Source: Desulfurivibrionaceae bacterium (lineage in GTDB: Bacteria; Desulfobacterota; Desulfobulbia; Desulfobulbales; VMSU01). Taken from it: DNA of 64,000 bases. A program made the translations under genes and the position numbers. The DNA is taken from positions 62,001-126,000 of the forward strand of contig JAQYVV010000001.1 of assembly GCA_030145275.1 (NCBI GenBank), written 5' to 3'. The notes beneath the pieces are model-generated. The model ran no database searches. It saw nothing but the letters and a program-made list of their open reading frames with translations, and was not told the origin of the DNA. Shown here one piece after another: positions 7,742 through 16,175 of the stretch. Every line of letters begins with the position of its first letter. The stretch's first letter is position 1.

Positions 7742-9433
7742 ATGAAGAAAAATATTTGCTTAGCAATCACATGTGTGCTCATGGCTGTCTTTATGGCAAC
7801 TAATTTGAGCTTTGCGTCTGTAGATATATCTGCGGCAAAATATAAAGCGGGAGAAACCGTTACCTTTACAGGATCTATTCTGCCAGGCCAGGACCTATAT
7901 ATCGCCGTGGCTCAGCAAAAAATGTTTAAATCAACGGATACTGACGGAAAATTTGAAAAAAAGAAACTGCCTAAAAATGGAGTAAAGGCAGGGTTTAGCG
8001 ATGATACAGCTATTCCCCCACTTTATTATATGCTGACCACCAACAGGAATGCCTTTGGTAAAGATATCGACAAAAAATTCGGCGGCCCTTCTTTTATGTT
8101 CAAGAAAGGTGGCGGACTTTACAACACCAGCATGTTTCAACTGAAAAAGAAATTCGATGATGTGGGCGCCCAAACGATGCTGGGTCCCATCCAGTCAGCC
8201 GAGCAGTGGAATATGCTCAAGTATGCCCATGAGGATAAATACGGCATTAATACCATTGTAAAAGAAGGCAACAAGAAGGGTAAAGTTGTCATCTTTTCCC
8301 GCAGTGTCATCGGGGATGCCTCCAGCGGCAATTACTGGGACAAAGGCACATCCATTCAGCTTGACAAGAATACTGGCAAATTCACCGCCTCTTTCAAAAC
8401 ATATCGTCATACCGCACCAAACACGACCTTTGATGTTTACGTTAACGGCGCAAAAAGTGGGTCCTATGTTGTTGAAAAAAACGGTTTTTGGCTGACTAAA
8501 GGTTTTCGTTATATGAATCCTATTTGGATTGTCATCGGTGCCATCGCCGTGGGCACCTATTTTTCAATGATCGGTGCTGCCGGTGGTATGCTCATGGGTG
8601 CCTTTCAGGCCTTGGTGGTACAGACAGCAGGCCCGGTTGGTATCAATGCCGCCAACGTTCTGCGTCCATCAAATATCGCCCTTACTCTATTTTCACCCCT
8701 TGGTTCTTTTTACCGTTTTGCCGTGGTTGAAAAACGTGTTGCCTGGCCGGTTGGCCTTTCCTTTGGCGCTGGTATTTTCATCGGTTCAGTTTGGCTCGGT
8801 GGCTATGTCACCCAATATCTCTCCATGAAGGCCTATAAGGAGTGGTTAGGTGTTTTGGTTCTGCTCATGGGGATCAAGACTCTTATGGAAATGACCCCGG
8901 CGGCCATGAACAAGAGGAAAAACATCAAGGCCATGACCCAGAAATTCAACGCTGCCGTTAAGAAGGCGAAAGAGACCGGTGGCGCCGTTGAAATGGGATC
9001 AATTGAACCCGTAAAATCAGGCCTTACCGATTACCGTTTTAAGTTCTGGGGCGAAGAATTCCGGATTAATCCCCTGCTCTTTTGTTTTCTCGGTGTCATC
9101 GTAGGTGTTGCATCCAGGGCATTTGGTATTGGCGGCGGTTTCTTGTTGGTACCGATGATGACCACCATTGCGGCTCTGCCCATGTATGTGGCTGTGCCAA
9201 TATCTTTGGTCGGCACCTGCTTTTCCAGTATCGGTTCGTTCATCGGCTATGTGATCAATGGCTATTTGCCGGATATGATGCTGGCCATCGCCATTATTAT
9301 CGGTGGTTTTGCCGGTGGTATGCTTGGCAGTCGCTGTCAGAAGATGTTCAGTGAGAAGGCCCTGAAGATCATTTTGGCCTGCACCCTGTTCTTCCTCTTC
9401 TTCCGTTTCTTGAAGATTGAATATTGGATATAG
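7742..9433 (+). CDS. TauE/SafE (TSUP) family anion exporter with large periplasmic domain
   Basis: The 563-residue protein has a signal peptide (MKKNICLAITCVLMAVFM...LSFA). A periplasmic beta-rich domain of about 230 residues follows, then eight or so membrane helices split by a cytosolic loop (about 385-430). The typical TSUP glycine motif FGIGGGFLLVP is in the second half. Family members export or import sulfite, sulfoacetate and other sulfur compounds. The ATG at 7742 is preferred over the frame start at 7634 because of GGGAG upstream and the signal peptide. Its position between a sensor kinase and a molybdoenzyme of the polysulfide/thiosulfate family suggests transport of an inorganic sulfur species; the substrate is not shown. 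Confidence 0.85.
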   Translation: MKKNICLAITCVLMAVFMATNLSFASVDISAAKYKAGETVTFTGSILPGQDLYIAVAQQKMFKSTDTDGKFEKKKLPKNGVKAGFSDDTAIPPLYYMLTTNRNAFGKDIDKKFGGPSFMFKKGGGLYNTSMFQLKKKFDDVGAQTMLGPIQSAEQWNMLKYAHEDKYGINTIVKEGNKKGKVVIFSRSVIGDASSGNYWDKGTSIQLDKNTGKFTASFKTYRHTAPNTTFDVYVNGAKSGSYVVEKNGFWLTKGFRYMNPIWIVIGAIAVGTYFSMIGAAGGMLMGAFQALVVQTAGPVGINAANVLRPSNIALTLFSPLGSFYRFAVVEKRVAWPVGLSFGAGIFIGSVWLGGYVTQYLSMKAYKEWLGVLVLLMGIKTLMEMTPAAMNKRKNIKAMTQKFNAAVKKAKETGGAVEMGSIEPVKSGLTDYRFKFWGEEFRINPLLFCFLGVIVGVASRAFGIGGGFLLVPMMTTIAALPMYVAVPISLVGTCFSSIGSFIGYVINGYLPDMMLAIAIIIGGFAGGMLGSRCQKMFSEKALKIILACTLFFLFFRFLKIEYWI

Positions 9434-9459
9434 TAGAGGTTTAAGATAACTTCAACCAA

Positions 9460-9494
9460 GGCGTTCTGCATTGACCAGTGCAATGCAGAACGCC
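9460..9494 (+). terminator. Strong hairpin after the TSUP gene
   Basis: A perfect 14-bp stem (9460-9473 with 9481-9494) closes a 7-base loop just after the transporter gene. Only three T follow, so it may be an mRNA-stabilising hairpin or weak terminator. A family C repeat starts four bases later. Confidence 0.6.
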
Positions 9495-9497
9495 GTT

Positions 9498-9646
9498 TAG
9501 TACCTTAGGAATAATTTTATTAAGCGACACAACGGTCGTAATATAAATCGTGTTTTTTAAACCCCTCAGGGGGGTACTGAACTGAGTGGCAAGAAATGAA
9601 AAGAGTATATTCATTTAAAGGTGTTGCCTCTACTGTTAAGGTACTT
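9498..9646. repeat. Family C element, copy 2
   Basis: TAGTACCTTA at 9498-9507 faces TAAGGTACTT at 9637-9646. The right half (TTTAAAGGTGTTGCCTC...GTTAAGGTACTTAT) is nearly the same as the copy at 36252-36287, and the middle string GGGGGTACTGAACTGAGTG recurs at 61212-61232. It has no coding capacity. Confidence 0.65.
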
Positions 9647-9677
9647 ATTTCCGGTTTATCCGGATCAGGTAAGAATT

Positions 9678-10319
9678 ATGGACATTTTTTTAGATGAGGT
9701 TTGGCTTTACCTTTTTGCAGCTATACAGTCTGGAGCATTCACTTTTGACAAAATGCTTTCCCTGTTGCATTTTTTAGGGCCGGCGCCAGTGATTACTCTT
9801 CTTGCGCTTTTAACCGTGGCTATTACCAAGTTTTGCAGCAAGACATTCAAGACAAAACGCTACATAGACCTGGAAAAAGACTTCAAGCATTGGCTAAGTA
9901 TCAGAGAGGAGGCATTAGAGTGCGATGCTACTGACAAAGGCAAACGTATGGCCCGCAATATAGACCAGGCAAAACTCAATCGTGTTTATTACGATTATTT
10001 CTTTGAAGGATTTTTGCTGAGTATTGCCACAACCTGCCTGCCGACCGCCTGTGTTGCGGCTTATGTGAACGAGTTTTACAAGGCAGAACGTCTTAATGAC
10101 CTTTTTCTGCAACCGTATATCTTTCAGTTTGGCAGCGCAGCTGAGGCCCCAATTCTGGTGGGCGCTTTGTTTTGGTATGTGGTTTCACTTGTTTGTCTTT
10201 ACCTGACCTGGGGACTGCTGACAAAAGCCAAAAAAATCATTTTTAATTACGCAAAGCGAACTTCCTTGGCGCCTGAAAAAAACTGGAGTAAAGCAAATGG
10301 CACACATACTTGTTCTTGA
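9678..10319 (+). CDS. Three-helix membrane protein of unknown function
   Basis: The 213-residue product has an N-terminal hydrophobic segment, a charged, helical cytosolic region (about 65-110, with KRYIDLEKDFKHWLSIREEAL) and two C-terminal membrane helices. The ATG at 9678 is chosen over a TTG frame start at 9621 that lies inside the repeat. The helix, coiled cytosolic hairpin, helix pair layout is reminiscent of the Oxa1/EMC3/DUF106 superfamily, but I see no diagnostic residues and do not claim it. The end overlaps the receiver gene by 23 bases, so the two are translationally coupled. The gene sits between the TSUP exporter and the molybdoenzyme in the same direction. Confidence 0.65.
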   Translation: MDIFLDEVWLYLFAAIQSGAFTFDKMLSLLHFLGPAPVITLLALLTVAITKFCSKTFKTKRYIDLEKDFKHWLSIREEALECDATDKGKRMARNIDQAKLNRVYYDYFFEGFLLSIATTCLPTACVAAYVNEFYKAERLNDLFLQPYIFQFGSAAEAPILVGALFWYVVSLVCLYLTWGLLTKAKKIIFNYAKRTSLAPEKNWSKANGTHTCS

Positions 10320-10656
10320 TGACATCTTTGATGCCACAGTTCTCATCAAAAAAATCCTGGAAAGGAAAGGCCACGAGGTTGTCACTTTTACAGAGGAAGA
10401 AGAGGCTCTTGATTACGCCGCCAAAAACAGAGTCGACCTTGCTATTCTCGACATTAAGCTGAAAAAAATGAGCGGTGTTGAAGTTCTTGAAGAGCTTAAA
10501 ACATGTTCACCGAAAACCAAGTCTATCATGCTGACTGGCTACCCTACTCTTGAAACGGCCCGTCAGACTCTTGCTATTGGCGCTAAAGGATATTGCGTCA
10601 AGCCCATTGACAAGGAAGAACTGGAAGAAAAAGTTTCCGAAGTTCTCAGAGGATAA
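10297..10656 (+). CDS. Single-domain response regulator
   Basis: The 119-residue CheY-like receiver has an acidic pair at D8-D9, phospho-acceptor D52 in LAILDIK, the conserved threonine in MLTGYP and lysine in CVKPID. It has no output domain. The start overlaps the preceding membrane-protein gene and the end is four bases before the molybdoenzyme start, so it is embedded in the operon. The likely phospho-donor is the PAS kinase at 6105, making a split two-component system that acts on a protein target or a distant regulator rather than on DNA directly. The partner assignment is an inference from location. Confidence 0.9.
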   Translation: MAHILVLDDIFDATVLIKKILERKGHEVVTFTEEEEALDYAAKNRVDLAILDIKLKKMSGVEVLEELKTCSPKTKSIMLTGYPTLETARQTLAIGAKGYCVKPIDKEELEEKVSEVLRG

Positions 10657-10660
10657 ACTA

Positions 10661-12772
10661 ATGAAAAAATCAGTCTATAGCATGTGCGGAATGTGTACAG
10701 TCCGCTGCCCTATCCGGGTTGAAGCTGAAGACAATAAAGTCACCTGGATAGAAGGCAACCAGCATCTGCTCGGCGGCGCGCTCTGCGCCAAGGGATCTGC
10801 AGGACCTGCCCTGGTTGCAGACAGTGAAAGGCCACAGCAGCCACTTATTCGTGATGGCGGCCGTGGTGCTGGACGCTGGAAAGAGGTGAGCTGGCATACA
10901 GCATATGATTACATCAGCGACAAACTTAAAAAGATAAAAAAAGAACATGGCCCCGAGTCAGTGGTTCTCTCATCCCGGGGCGGGCCTTGGCAGAATATGT
11001 ACAAAACATTTATTCACGCCTTTGGTTCTCCAAATTATACCAATCATGACAACACCTGCGGCAGAAATACGCACCATGCAAGTCTTTCCCTAAATGGAGT
11101 TGGTCGAACCGGTTTTGCATACGATATTAAAAATTCAAAACATCTGGTTCTTTTTGGTCGCAACATGTTTGCCTCCCTGAAAATCCCCGAGAATTTGCAA
11201 ACCATGGATATGCTGGATAACGGTGGCAGACTGACCTATGTCGATGTGCGCCAGACCATGACAGGCCTAAAGGCCTCTCGATTCTTCCAGGTTCGTCCAG
11301 GCACTGACTATGCTCTGGCTTTAGGCATGACCCACGAGATCATTAAGCGCGGCTTGTTTGATAAAAAATTTATTGACCAGTACGTAAGCGGCTTTGATGA
11401 ACTCTGCTCTTTTATCGAACAATATACGCCGGCTTGGGCGGCCAAAGAGTGTGGGGTCAAAGAAAAGGCCATTCTCAATTTTGTCGATGAAGTTGCCGAG
11501 GATATGCCCAATGTTATTTTTCACCCCGGTTGGAACCTTTCCCGTTATAAGGATTCCTTTTATGCCAGTAGGGCTTTGCATATTCTCAACGTATTGATGG
11601 GTAATATTGAAATAAAAGGTGGCTTGATTATCCCCAAAGGACCAGGTGATTGCGGCGCAAAAGGCATTCAAGGCCTGGACTGTCCAAAGCCCGATATCAA
11701 GAGGGCCGACGGTGTTGGCTGGAAATACAAACATTTTGATAAAGGCCCCGGCTTGGCGCACCTCTTTTTCGACGCCATGGAAAAACATGATCCATATCCA
11801 GTTAAAGCCTGGATAGCTATGCGCCATGATCCTTTCACCTCAATGCCCGACCCCCAACAGCAGAAACGCTATTTTGACAACTGTGATCTTCTGGTCTCCA
11901 TTGACACCCATTACAGTGAATTTGGCTGGTATTCGGACATCATTCTGCCGGAATCCACCTATCTTGAAAGAGATAATCCTATTTGTGTGCAGAAGGGTCC
12001 CAAACCCCGTTTGGCGGTAAGAAGAAAGGCTGTTGAACCTGAATTTGACACCAAGCCTGCCTGGGAGATCTTCAAACAACTTGCTGACCGTCTCGATATT
12101 GGCGATTATTTCCCATATAAAACCATTGAAGAACTGTATGAATGGCAGCTTAAACCCACTGGCTTCAGCATTGACGATTTCAAGGAAAAAGGCTTTGTCT
12201 CACTCACCGACGATCCGGTTATGTTTGATCGGGACAAACTTGATGGACAGTTCAAAACCCCTTCCGGCAAGATTGAAATCATCAGTAAAAAACTTGACGA
12301 TGCCGGTCTGCCTTCTCTGCTAGCCTATGAATCACCCAACAAGCCTCCCAAGGGCATGTTCAGGCTGGTTTATGGACGCGCAGCAGTCCACTCCCACGGT
12401 CACACCATTAACAACCCGCTTCTCCATGAGCTGATGCCAAAAAACAGTTTATGGATCAACAAAAAGGTTGCCGCAAAACTAGGTGTTGAAGAAGATGATG
12501 TGGTTGATGTAATCGCTGCAAACGGTGTGACAGAAAGAGTCCGTGCCCATGTAACCGAATTCATTCACCCGGAAGCCGTTTACACTGTTCATGGCTTTGG
12601 GCGTCAGATTCCTTTACAGACCAAGGCGTATCACGCTGGTATGAGTGACCAAAAACTTATGGTGGGCAAGCTTGACGACTGGGATAAGGCCGGAGGTGCC
12701 ATTAATCTTTGCGAGGCCTTTGTGCAAGTTCGGCGCAGTCCAAGAAATCCCAAGAGGAGGGTCGAATTATGA
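10661..12772 (+). CDS. Cytoplasmic molybdopterin oxidoreductase, PsrA/PhsA-like
   Basis: This is a 703-residue member of the DMSO-reductase superfamily. C9, C12, C16 and C42 bind a 4Fe-4S cluster, and the region around C133 (NTCGRN) supplies the probable Mo/W ligand. The C-terminal molydopterin dinucleotide-binding domain includes HSHGHTINNPLL. The sequence most resembles polysulfide/thiosulfate reductase catalytic chains. There is no Tat signal: the cluster begins nine residues from the start, so the enzyme is cytoplasmic, unlike classic PsrA and PhsA. The ATG at 10661 follows AGAGGATAAACTA. The stop overlaps the start of the Fe-S subunit (ATGA). No NrfD/PsrC-type membrane anchor gene follows, so electrons probably come from a soluble donor. 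The substrate is not determined by sequence. Confidence 0.88.
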   Translation: MKKSVYSMCGMCTVRCPIRVEAEDNKVTWIEGNQHLLGGALCAKGSAGPALVADSERPQQPLIRDGGRGAGRWKEVSWHTAYDYISDKLKKIKKEHGPESVVLSSRGGPWQNMYKTFIHAFGSPNYTNHDNTCGRNTHHASLSLNGVGRTGFAYDIKNSKHLVLFGRNMFASLKIPENLQTMDMLDNGGRLTYVDVRQTMTGLKASRFFQVRPGTDYALALGMTHEIIKRGLFDKKFIDQYVSGFDELCSFIEQYTPAWAAKECGVKEKAILNFVDEVAEDMPNVIFHPGWNLSRYKDSFYASRALHILNVLMGNIEIKGGLIIPKGPGDCGAKGIQGLDCPKPDIKRADGVGWKYKHFDKGPGLAHLFFDAMEKHDPYPVKAWIAMRHDPFTSMPDPQQQKRYFDNCDLLVSIDTHYSEFGWYSDIILPESTYLERDNPICVQKGPKPRLAVRRKAVEPEFDTKPAWEIFKQLADRLDIGDYFPYKTIEELYEWQLKPTGFSIDDFKEKGFVSLTDDPVMFDRDKLDGQFKTPSGKIEIISKKLDDAGLPSLLAYESPNKPPKGMFRLVYGRAAVHSHGHTINNPLLHELMPKNSLWINKKVAAKLGVEEDDVVDVIAANGVTERVRAHVTEFIHPEAVYTVHGFGRQIPLQTKAYHAGMSDQKLMVGKLDDWDKAGGAINLCEAFVQVRRSPRNPKRRVEL

Positions 12773-13227
12773 ACAACTATATGATTTACCTTAATTCAAA
12801 ACGCTGCATTGGCTGCCATGGTTGTGAAGTCCACTGCAAAACCAATAAAGGACTTCCTGTAGGACCAATTCTTTGTGAAATAAGCCATGATCCTCTAAAA
12901 TCTGTAAAAGGTATTCCGAAAACTGAGTTTAACTTTCGTTCTTGTTATCACTGTGACGACCCGTTTTGCGTGCCAATCTGTCCCACCGAAGCGATGATTA
13001 AACGTGAAGACGGTATTGTTTATATTGATCAGGATAAATGCATTGGCTGCATGGCTTGCGCCGGAGCCTGCCCTTGGAGTATACCGCAACTAAATCCTGA
13101 TACAAATAAAGCGGTTAAATGTGATTACTGCATGGATCGAGTCGACAATGGCAAGCGACCAGCCTGTGTAACAAAATGCACGACCCATGCCCTGAAATTT
13201 GTTACGCTGAATGAGGTAGGCATCTAG
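12769..13227 (+). CDS. Four-cluster ferredoxin subunit (PsrB/PhsB/DmsB type)
   Basis: The 152-residue electron-transfer subunit has four cysteine groups: CIGCHGCEVHC, CYHCDDPFCVPIC, CIGCMACAGAC and CDYCMDR...CVTKC. This is the standard set for four 4Fe-4S clusters. It would wire the molybdoenzyme encoded just upstream, with which it overlaps by four bases; GAGGAGG precedes the ATG. It is shorter than many PsrB proteins but has every cluster. Its TAG stop (13225-13227) is also the first three bases of the 201-bp inverted-repeat element that follows. No membrane subunit gene is present downstream. Confidence 0.92.
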   Translation: MNNYMIYLNSKRCIGCHGCEVHCKTNKGLPVGPILCEISHDPLKSVKGIPKTEFNFRSCYHCDDPFCVPICPTEAMIKREDGIVYIDQDKCIGCMACAGACPWSIPQLNPDTNKAVKCDYCMDRVDNGKRPACVTKCTTHALKFVTLNEVGI

Positions 13228-13425
13228 TACCGCGTAAATCATAAACTGACGCATCTCGGAGTCTACGCTTACCTACTTGTTATTTGACGAGCCAACTGCG
13301 TTACTTACGACTTCTGTTACATAGCGCTGCTATGCGCCGCCAGTCGTGCCTTGTTGTCCCGACAAATTCCTTCGTAGGTAGCGCAGACTCCGATCTTGCG
13401 ACACTTTATGGTTTACGAGGTACTA
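13225..13425. repeat. Family C element, copy 4 (201 bp, long terminal inverted repeats)
   Basis: Termini of 21 bases at 13225-13245 and 13405-13425 match with two mismatches (TAGTACCGCGTAAATC / TAGTACCTCGTAAACC). Within them the dispersed module appears once on each strand (13258-13274 and 13376-13392), making a second long stem. A palindromic centre with GCGCTGCTATGCGC-like repeats is near 13325. The first three bases are the stop codon of the ferredoxin gene. Confidence 0.75.
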
Positions 13426-13484
13426 GGCAGCTAGTGAGTCGTTTTGGGGGGTGATTTTAACATCGGCCATCCAACTTGAGAAAG

Positions 13485-13630
13485 GAACATCGAACGTCCA
13501 GGTAAGCGAAGACTCCGACATTCAACATCGAATGAAAAAACAACGACAAATGAACAACCAGCCCCCTGGATCCCACTGTTCATTTAAAATTCGATGTCGG
13601 AGTCTTCGCTTACCTGGACGTTCGATGTTC
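13485..13630. repeat. Perfect 37-bp inverted repeat with 72-base loop
   Basis: 13485-13521 and 13594-13630 are exact reverse complements, each containing the module AGGTAAGCGAAGACTCC or its complement. A shorter pairing (ATCGAATGAA/TTCATT...TTCGAT) lies inside the loop. It is placed 40-70 bases before the PEP-synthase-like gene, so it may also affect that gene's leader. Confidence 0.8.
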
Positions 13631-13669
13631 GATGTTCAATCTTTTGCTACTTAGAAGCGTAATGCCAAA

Positions 13670-16168
13670 ATGTTCATCCAGGCATATGGGGCTATTATCG
13701 TGTTTGATATTTTCAAAAACATTAGTTATCAGATTATTTCTCCCAAAGCTGCCGCCCAATCCAGATATGAGGCATTTAGAGAACTTTTAGAAAAAGATCG
13801 ATTGGCCCATGAGGCCATGGCCGAGTTAGAGGAGATCTATTACCAGAAACGAAAAGTCGACTTTGCTTTTGTTGCCAGTCGTTATAAGCTGCTTGCTCAA
13901 ACAGTTTCAGGGATGATCGACTGTTTAGGGCGCATGGCGCCAAGTACATGCAAAAACCTACAGGCCTATTTCAATAAAGTTGATTTTTATTGCCGTTTTG
14001 CCCTTGCTCCTCCCGAAGTTGATACCTCTCCACCTTATATTCTGCCACTTCACGCGGCATATCCAGACGACAAATCAGTTGGCGGCAAAGGATACAATCT
14101 TGCTTTATTAATGTTTCAACTGGGTATTCCTGTTCCCCAGGGATTTGTTGTCTCAACCTCAGCGTATCAATACATTCTTGAGGTGAATAATCTTCGCGCT
14201 CCCATGGATGCCATTCTCTCCCAAATTGATATTTATTGCGCCGAATCATTGTCAATTCATGCAAAAGAACTTTCACAACTCATTGATGCGGCCCAAATCC
14301 CAGCCAGCCTTATCCATGCTTTTGAAAATGCCACCAAAGAACTGCAACATAAATGTGGCAGCTCCATAAAAATTGCTGTTCGCAGTAGTGCTATTGGTGA
14401 AGATTCCAAAATTTCTTTTGCGGGGCAATACCAATCTGTTCTCAATGTTACAAAAAAGACTTTTATCGATGCCTACAAAAAGGTGCTAAGGAGCAAGTTT
14501 TCTCCGCAAGCACTTTTTTATAGAATACATCACGGCTTTGCCGACCACACAACTCCCATGGCTGTTTTGGTTCTGGAGATGATCGACTCAGATGCCGCCG
14601 GCGTTATTCTCACCTCGGATCGTGGCAAAGAAAACAGTGAGGCCATATCAATCCATTACGTTCAGGGCCAAGGAGAACAACTGGTTAGCGGCAATCTCTC
14701 TCCAACAACTATTCTCGTTGATAAAGATGAGAAACAGAAAATCAGCAACCGAGGTGTTGCCTCCGGAGAAAAAAGAGCACTTCAGGACTCAATCATCCTG
14801 CAGCTTGCCAATTTGGCCATGCAGATAGAATATTTCTATGGAGCACCCCAGGAAATTGAGTGGTGTATCGACCGACAAGGCGTTCTTTACATTCTCCAAA
14901 GCAGATATTATCAAGTCCACAAAGCTGCAAATGATAAACAGATTGATACATCCGGCTTTCCGACCTTATTTAAGGGCGGCGAGCGCGCAGCAAGTGGAGC
15001 GGCTACTGGTGAGGTGTATATCCTCCAGAACTTAAACCAGCTGGACGATATCCCCGATGGCGCCATTCTTGTGACCCGGACAACGCCGCCTTCACTGGCA
15101 CGAGTCTGTCACCGGCTTGCCGCAGTAATTGCAGATGAAGGAAGTGTTGCCGATCATTTTGCCTCTGTTGCCCGTGAATTTAATATTCCCACCCTGGTTA
15201 AAACCGGTAATTGCACCAAACTCCTTGCCCAGAAGCAGGTGGTTACCGTCTGGGCCGACGGACAGGCTGTATATTCCGGGGCGCTTGAGACCTTAATAAG
15301 CCAAATCGGTCAAAATAAAGATGAAAGCACACCTCTTTGGCACCCGGATTTTGGTATTGCCATCTCATTTATTTCTCCGCTGCACCTTACTGATCCAGCC
15401 GACCCTGCTTTTATATCCGGCAGTTGCCGATCCCACCATGACATCATTCGTTATGTCCATGAAAATGGTGTTAAAGCCATGTTTGGTCTGGCTGATCGTG
15501 TCCCCTTAAGGAAGGGGGGAGCACGGCTTCTCAATAGCTCTATTCCCCTACAGCTATACTTGCTGGACATTGATGGCGGCTTCCACAAGGCTAGCAAAAA
15601 CAAAACTGTTGAGCTCACTGAGATCAAGTGCAAACCGTTATTAGCCCTCTGGGAAGGCCTTATCCATAAAGGGGTCACCTGGCAAGAAAGATCCCATTTT
15701 GACTGGGACCATTATGATCAAGTGATTATGGCTGGTGGAGTTGTCAGCCCAAAATCAATGCTTTTTGCAAGTTACGCGGTCATCTCCTTGGACTATTTGA
15801 ATCTTAACATGCGATTTGGCTACCATTTTGCTCTGCTTGATACCCTCTTATCTCCTGGAGACAGTGATGAGAGCTACATTTTCCTTAGATTTGCTGGCGG
15901 AGGTGGAGGAATGGAAGGCAAGCACTATCGTCTGATCATGATCGAGGAGATCCTCAAACGGCTCCAGTTTACCACAAAGCTAAAAGGCGACATGCTTGAA
16001 GCACGGTATACCGGGCACGATAATATGCAAGCTCTGGAACAACTCAACTTAGTGGGACGCCTCTTGGGTGCTACCCGGATCATGGATATGATTCTTGCTG
16101 ATGAGGCAATGGCCGCCCAAGCTGCTGAAGATTTTATGAACGGTAAGTATAACTTTTCCAAGGAGTAA
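13670..16168 (+). CDS. PEP-synthase-like phosphotransferase with an uncharacterised C-terminal domain
   Basis: The product has 832 residues from ATG 13670; an in-frame GTG at 13700 is an alternative start. It has an N-terminal helical region (1-120), then a PPDK/PEP-synthase ATP-grasp domain with GGKGYNLALL and AVRSSAIGEDS (about 140-430). The swivelling phosphohistidine domain (about 440-540) places H496 in EGSVADHFASVARE, in the position of the catalytic histidine. The PEP-binding TIM barrel expected next is absent. Instead, about 280 residues form a different domain with GYHFALLD and a glycine run RFAGGGGGMEG. It may therefore phosphorylate something other than pyruvate. The phosphatase gene starts eight bases after the stop, suggesting one unit. 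Confidence 0.8.
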   Translation: MFIQAYGAIIVFDIFKNISYQIISPKAAAQSRYEAFRELLEKDRLAHEAMAELEEIYYQKRKVDFAFVASRYKLLAQTVSGMIDCLGRMAPSTCKNLQAYFNKVDFYCRFALAPPEVDTSPPYILPLHAAYPDDKSVGGKGYNLALLMFQLGIPVPQGFVVSTSAYQYILEVNNLRAPMDAILSQIDIYCAESLSIHAKELSQLIDAAQIPASLIHAFENATKELQHKCGSSIKIAVRSSAIGEDSKISFAGQYQSVLNVTKKTFIDAYKKVLRSKFSPQALFYRIHHGFADHTTPMAVLVLEMIDSDAAGVILTSDRGKENSEAISIHYVQGQGEQLVSGNLSPTTILVDKDEKQKISNRGVASGEKRALQDSIILQLANLAMQIEYFYGAPQEIEWCIDRQGVLYILQSRYYQVHKAANDKQIDTSGFPTLFKGGERAASGAATGEVYILQNLNQLDDIPDGAILVTRTTPPSLARVCHRLAAVIADEGSVADHFASVAREFNIPTLVKTGNCTKLLAQKQVVTVWADGQAVYSGALETLISQIGQNKDESTPLWHPDFGIAISFISPLHLTDPADPAFISGSCRSHHDIIRYVHENGVKAMFGLADRVPLRKGGARLLNSSIPLQLYLLDIDGGFHKASKNKTVELTEIKCKPLLALWEGLIHKGVTWQERSHFDWDHYDQVIMAGGVVSPKSMLFASYAVISLDYLNLNMRFGYHFALLDTLLSPGDSDESYIFLRFAGGGGGMEGKHYRLIMIEEILKRLQFTTKLKGDMLEARYTGHDNMQALEQLNLVGRLLGATRIMDMILADEAMAAQAAEDFMNGKYNFSKE

Positions 16169-16175
16169 AGTTCAC

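Noticed and set aside
13225..13630. CRISPR-like array suggested by recurring GGAGTC...CTTACCT units
   Set aside because: Copies alternate in orientation, are irregularly spaced and form foldbacks; there is no regular repeat-spacer pattern and no cas gene.
13451..13654. 67-residue plus-strand frame across the perfect inverted repeat
   Set aside because: It lies almost wholly in the foldback repeat, lacks a ribosome site and has a composition dictated by the repeat.
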